The position numbers and the translations under genes are program-made. Shown here piece after piece: positions 63,206 to 64,000 of a stretch of DNA of 64,000 nt. The stretch covers positions 57,787-121,786 of the forward strand of contig CALXQK010000008.1 in assembly GCA_944390745.1 (NCBI GenBank), in the 5' to 3' direction. The DNA comes from an uncultured Duodenibacillus sp. Lineage in GTDB: Bacteria; Pseudomonadota; Gammaproteobacteria; Burkholderiales; Burkholderiaceae_F. The notes beneath the pieces are model-generated. The model saw only the letters and a program-made list of their open reading frames with translations. It was not told where the DNA came from and did not search any database. How positions within the stretch are numbered: position 1 is the stretch's first letter; each line of letters starts with the position of its first letter.

Positions 63206-64000
63206 AGTACGCTTTTTTAAAGACTTGTTTGGACAGCAAACTCATCGGGCGCAGAAAACTCATCAGTGTTCGAAAGGCTGCCGCCCTGCTGAGGATCAGT
63301 ACCAGCGGCTACTATCAGTGGCTAAAGGTTGATCGATACCACCGCCACGGAGTGCATCACAGCGACGAGGAGTTGCTTTGTCATGTGCGCACCGTTATCA
63401 GCCGTTGCGGAAAACAGGTTCCCGGAGTGATGCGCCTGTACCTTGCGTTGCGCCGAGAGGGCTTAAGCGTTGGTTTTAAGCGCCTGCGCAGACTTTTGCG
63501 AAGCAACGGCATCTTCCATCGCTACCATCGCAAATACACTGCCACCACGGACAGTAACCACAACCTGACTCGATTGCCGAATTTGATTGACCGTCAGTTC
63601 AACCGCTATGCGATCAATCAGGCTTGGTGCGGAGACATCACGTATATCCCAACCGACGAGGGTTGGCTTTTCATGGCCAGTGTGCTTGATTTGGCCAGCC
63701 GTTGCCTGGTTGGCTACAGTTTTGACTCAATCATGAAAACGTCCTTGGTTGTGGACGCTTTGCGCATGGCGATCGCCAACGAGCACCCGTCGCCGGGCTT
63801 GATTTTTCACAGCGATCAAGGATCACAGTACTGTAGCCATGGTTTTCAGGAATTTTTGCTTCACCAGGGCATTAGTGGCTCTATGAGCGAGCGTGGGCAA
63901 TGCTGGGACAACGCTCCGGCCGAATCATTTTGGGCAACCCTGAAGCGGGAAACACTACCGTTATCCGGATGCTTTAGCAGTCGAAAGGAGGCGCAGGATA
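63202..64000 (+). CDS. IS3-family transposase OrfB (DDE), 3' end cut by window
   Basis: An integrase-core transposase, at least 266 residues, open to the right edge. The DDE residues are visible: GDITYIPT (first D), HSDQGSQY (second D) and CWDNAPAESFW with the E following. The GTG start overlaps the OrfA stop, and the frame is -1 relative to OrfA, with no stop between the A7 slippery run and this frame, so an OrfAB fusion can be made. No truncation is visible within the window. Confidence 0.92.
   Translation, partial: MKYAFLKTCLDSKLIGRRKLISVRKAAALLRISTSGYYQWLKVDRYHRHGVHHSDEELLCHVRTVISRCGKQVPGVMRLYLALRREGLSVGFKRLRRLLRSNGIFHRYHRKYTATTDSNHNLTRLPNLIDRQFNRYAINQAWCGDITYIPTDEGWLFMASVLDLASRCLVGYSFDSIMKTSLVVDALRMAIANEHPSPGLIFHSDQGSQYCSHGFQEFLLHQGISGSMSERGQCWDNAPAESFWATLKRETLPLSGCFSSRKEAQD

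Larger units (their letters stand above)
62859..64000 (+). mobile_element. IS3-family insertion sequence (right end outside window)
   Basis: An insertion sequence with OrfA and OrfB in one direction, interrupting the AAA+ ATPase. The left boundary is put near 62859 (TGAACTAAGG), where ATPase-like sequence stops; typical IS3 ends start TGA. The element continues past the window edge. Confidence 0.7.

Noticed and set aside
1-64000. CRISPR arrays, tRNA or rRNA genes
   Set aside because: No regularly spaced direct repeats and no tRNA- or rRNA-like sequence were noticed; a tRNA search program would be decisive.

Overview
The window looks like part of a Gram-negative betaproteobacterial chromosome, most likely Burkholderiales and probably a gut Sutterellaceae-type organism. 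That placement is an inference from the GC-rich core with a soluble RnfB beside Nth, Fpr and FdxA, a FeoA-FeoB fusion and an autotransporter; no rRNA or tRNA is present to confirm it. Three compositional layers are visible. Bases 1-5551 are AT-rich, about 6.8-16 kb is intermediate, and most of the rest is GC-rich, apart from the IS3 element at the right edge.

Layout: (1) 1-5551 is the end of an AT-rich surface-polysaccharide cluster on the + strand: a truncated epimerase, two RgpF-type rhamnan synthesis proteins, a GT4 glycosyltransferase and a second epimerase. It is bounded on the right by a decayed IS256-type transposase (6003-6606). (2) 6852-15974 is a metabolic island. On the - strand, in transcription order, lie a fumarase/PcaB-superfamily lyase, a DcuC-type C4-dicarboxylate carrier, an MFS carrier, an MmgE/PrpD protein, an XRE/S24-like regulator and a pirin. 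A Tat-exported M20 peptidase is divergent. The lyase plus MmgE/PrpD pairing recalls iminodisuccinate epimerase and lyase, suggesting breakdown of an N-substituted aspartate to fumarate. (3) 16-40.6 kb is mainly core and accessory metabolism: MFS pumps, a DinG-type helicase, MntP, PyrD, an amidohydrolase, FeoAB, a RelA/SpoT-domain gene broken by one in-frame TGA, MarC, a PAP2 phosphatase, a poly-aspartate exported peptide, a Tat-exported HD-domain protein, a MacB-like ABC operon resembling the zinc-starvation operon PA4064-PA4066, and alkaline phosphatase.

(4) 41-44.1 kb holds a G10 tract, a small double-HTH protein, a terminator-like hairpin and an autotransporter, a probable variable surface-protein locus. 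(5) 44.3-56.5 kb is housekeeping: ketopantoate reductase-like protein, nitroreductase, YczE-like and TauE-like membrane proteins, Nth, RnfB, Fpr, FdxA, a LysE exporter, FolA, ThyA, CdsA-like and PlsC-like lipid enzymes, and a MalY/PatB aminotransferase.

(6) 56.7-64 kb is the most unusual part. Two adjacent DUF262 genes lie in tandem, the second with a DUF1524-like C-terminus as in GmrSD nucleases. An AraC remnant follows, then an AAA+ ATPase whose 3' end is cut off by an IS3-family element that runs off the window. This is the best candidate for an undescribed defence-like module. No CRISPR array, tRNA or rRNA was seen.
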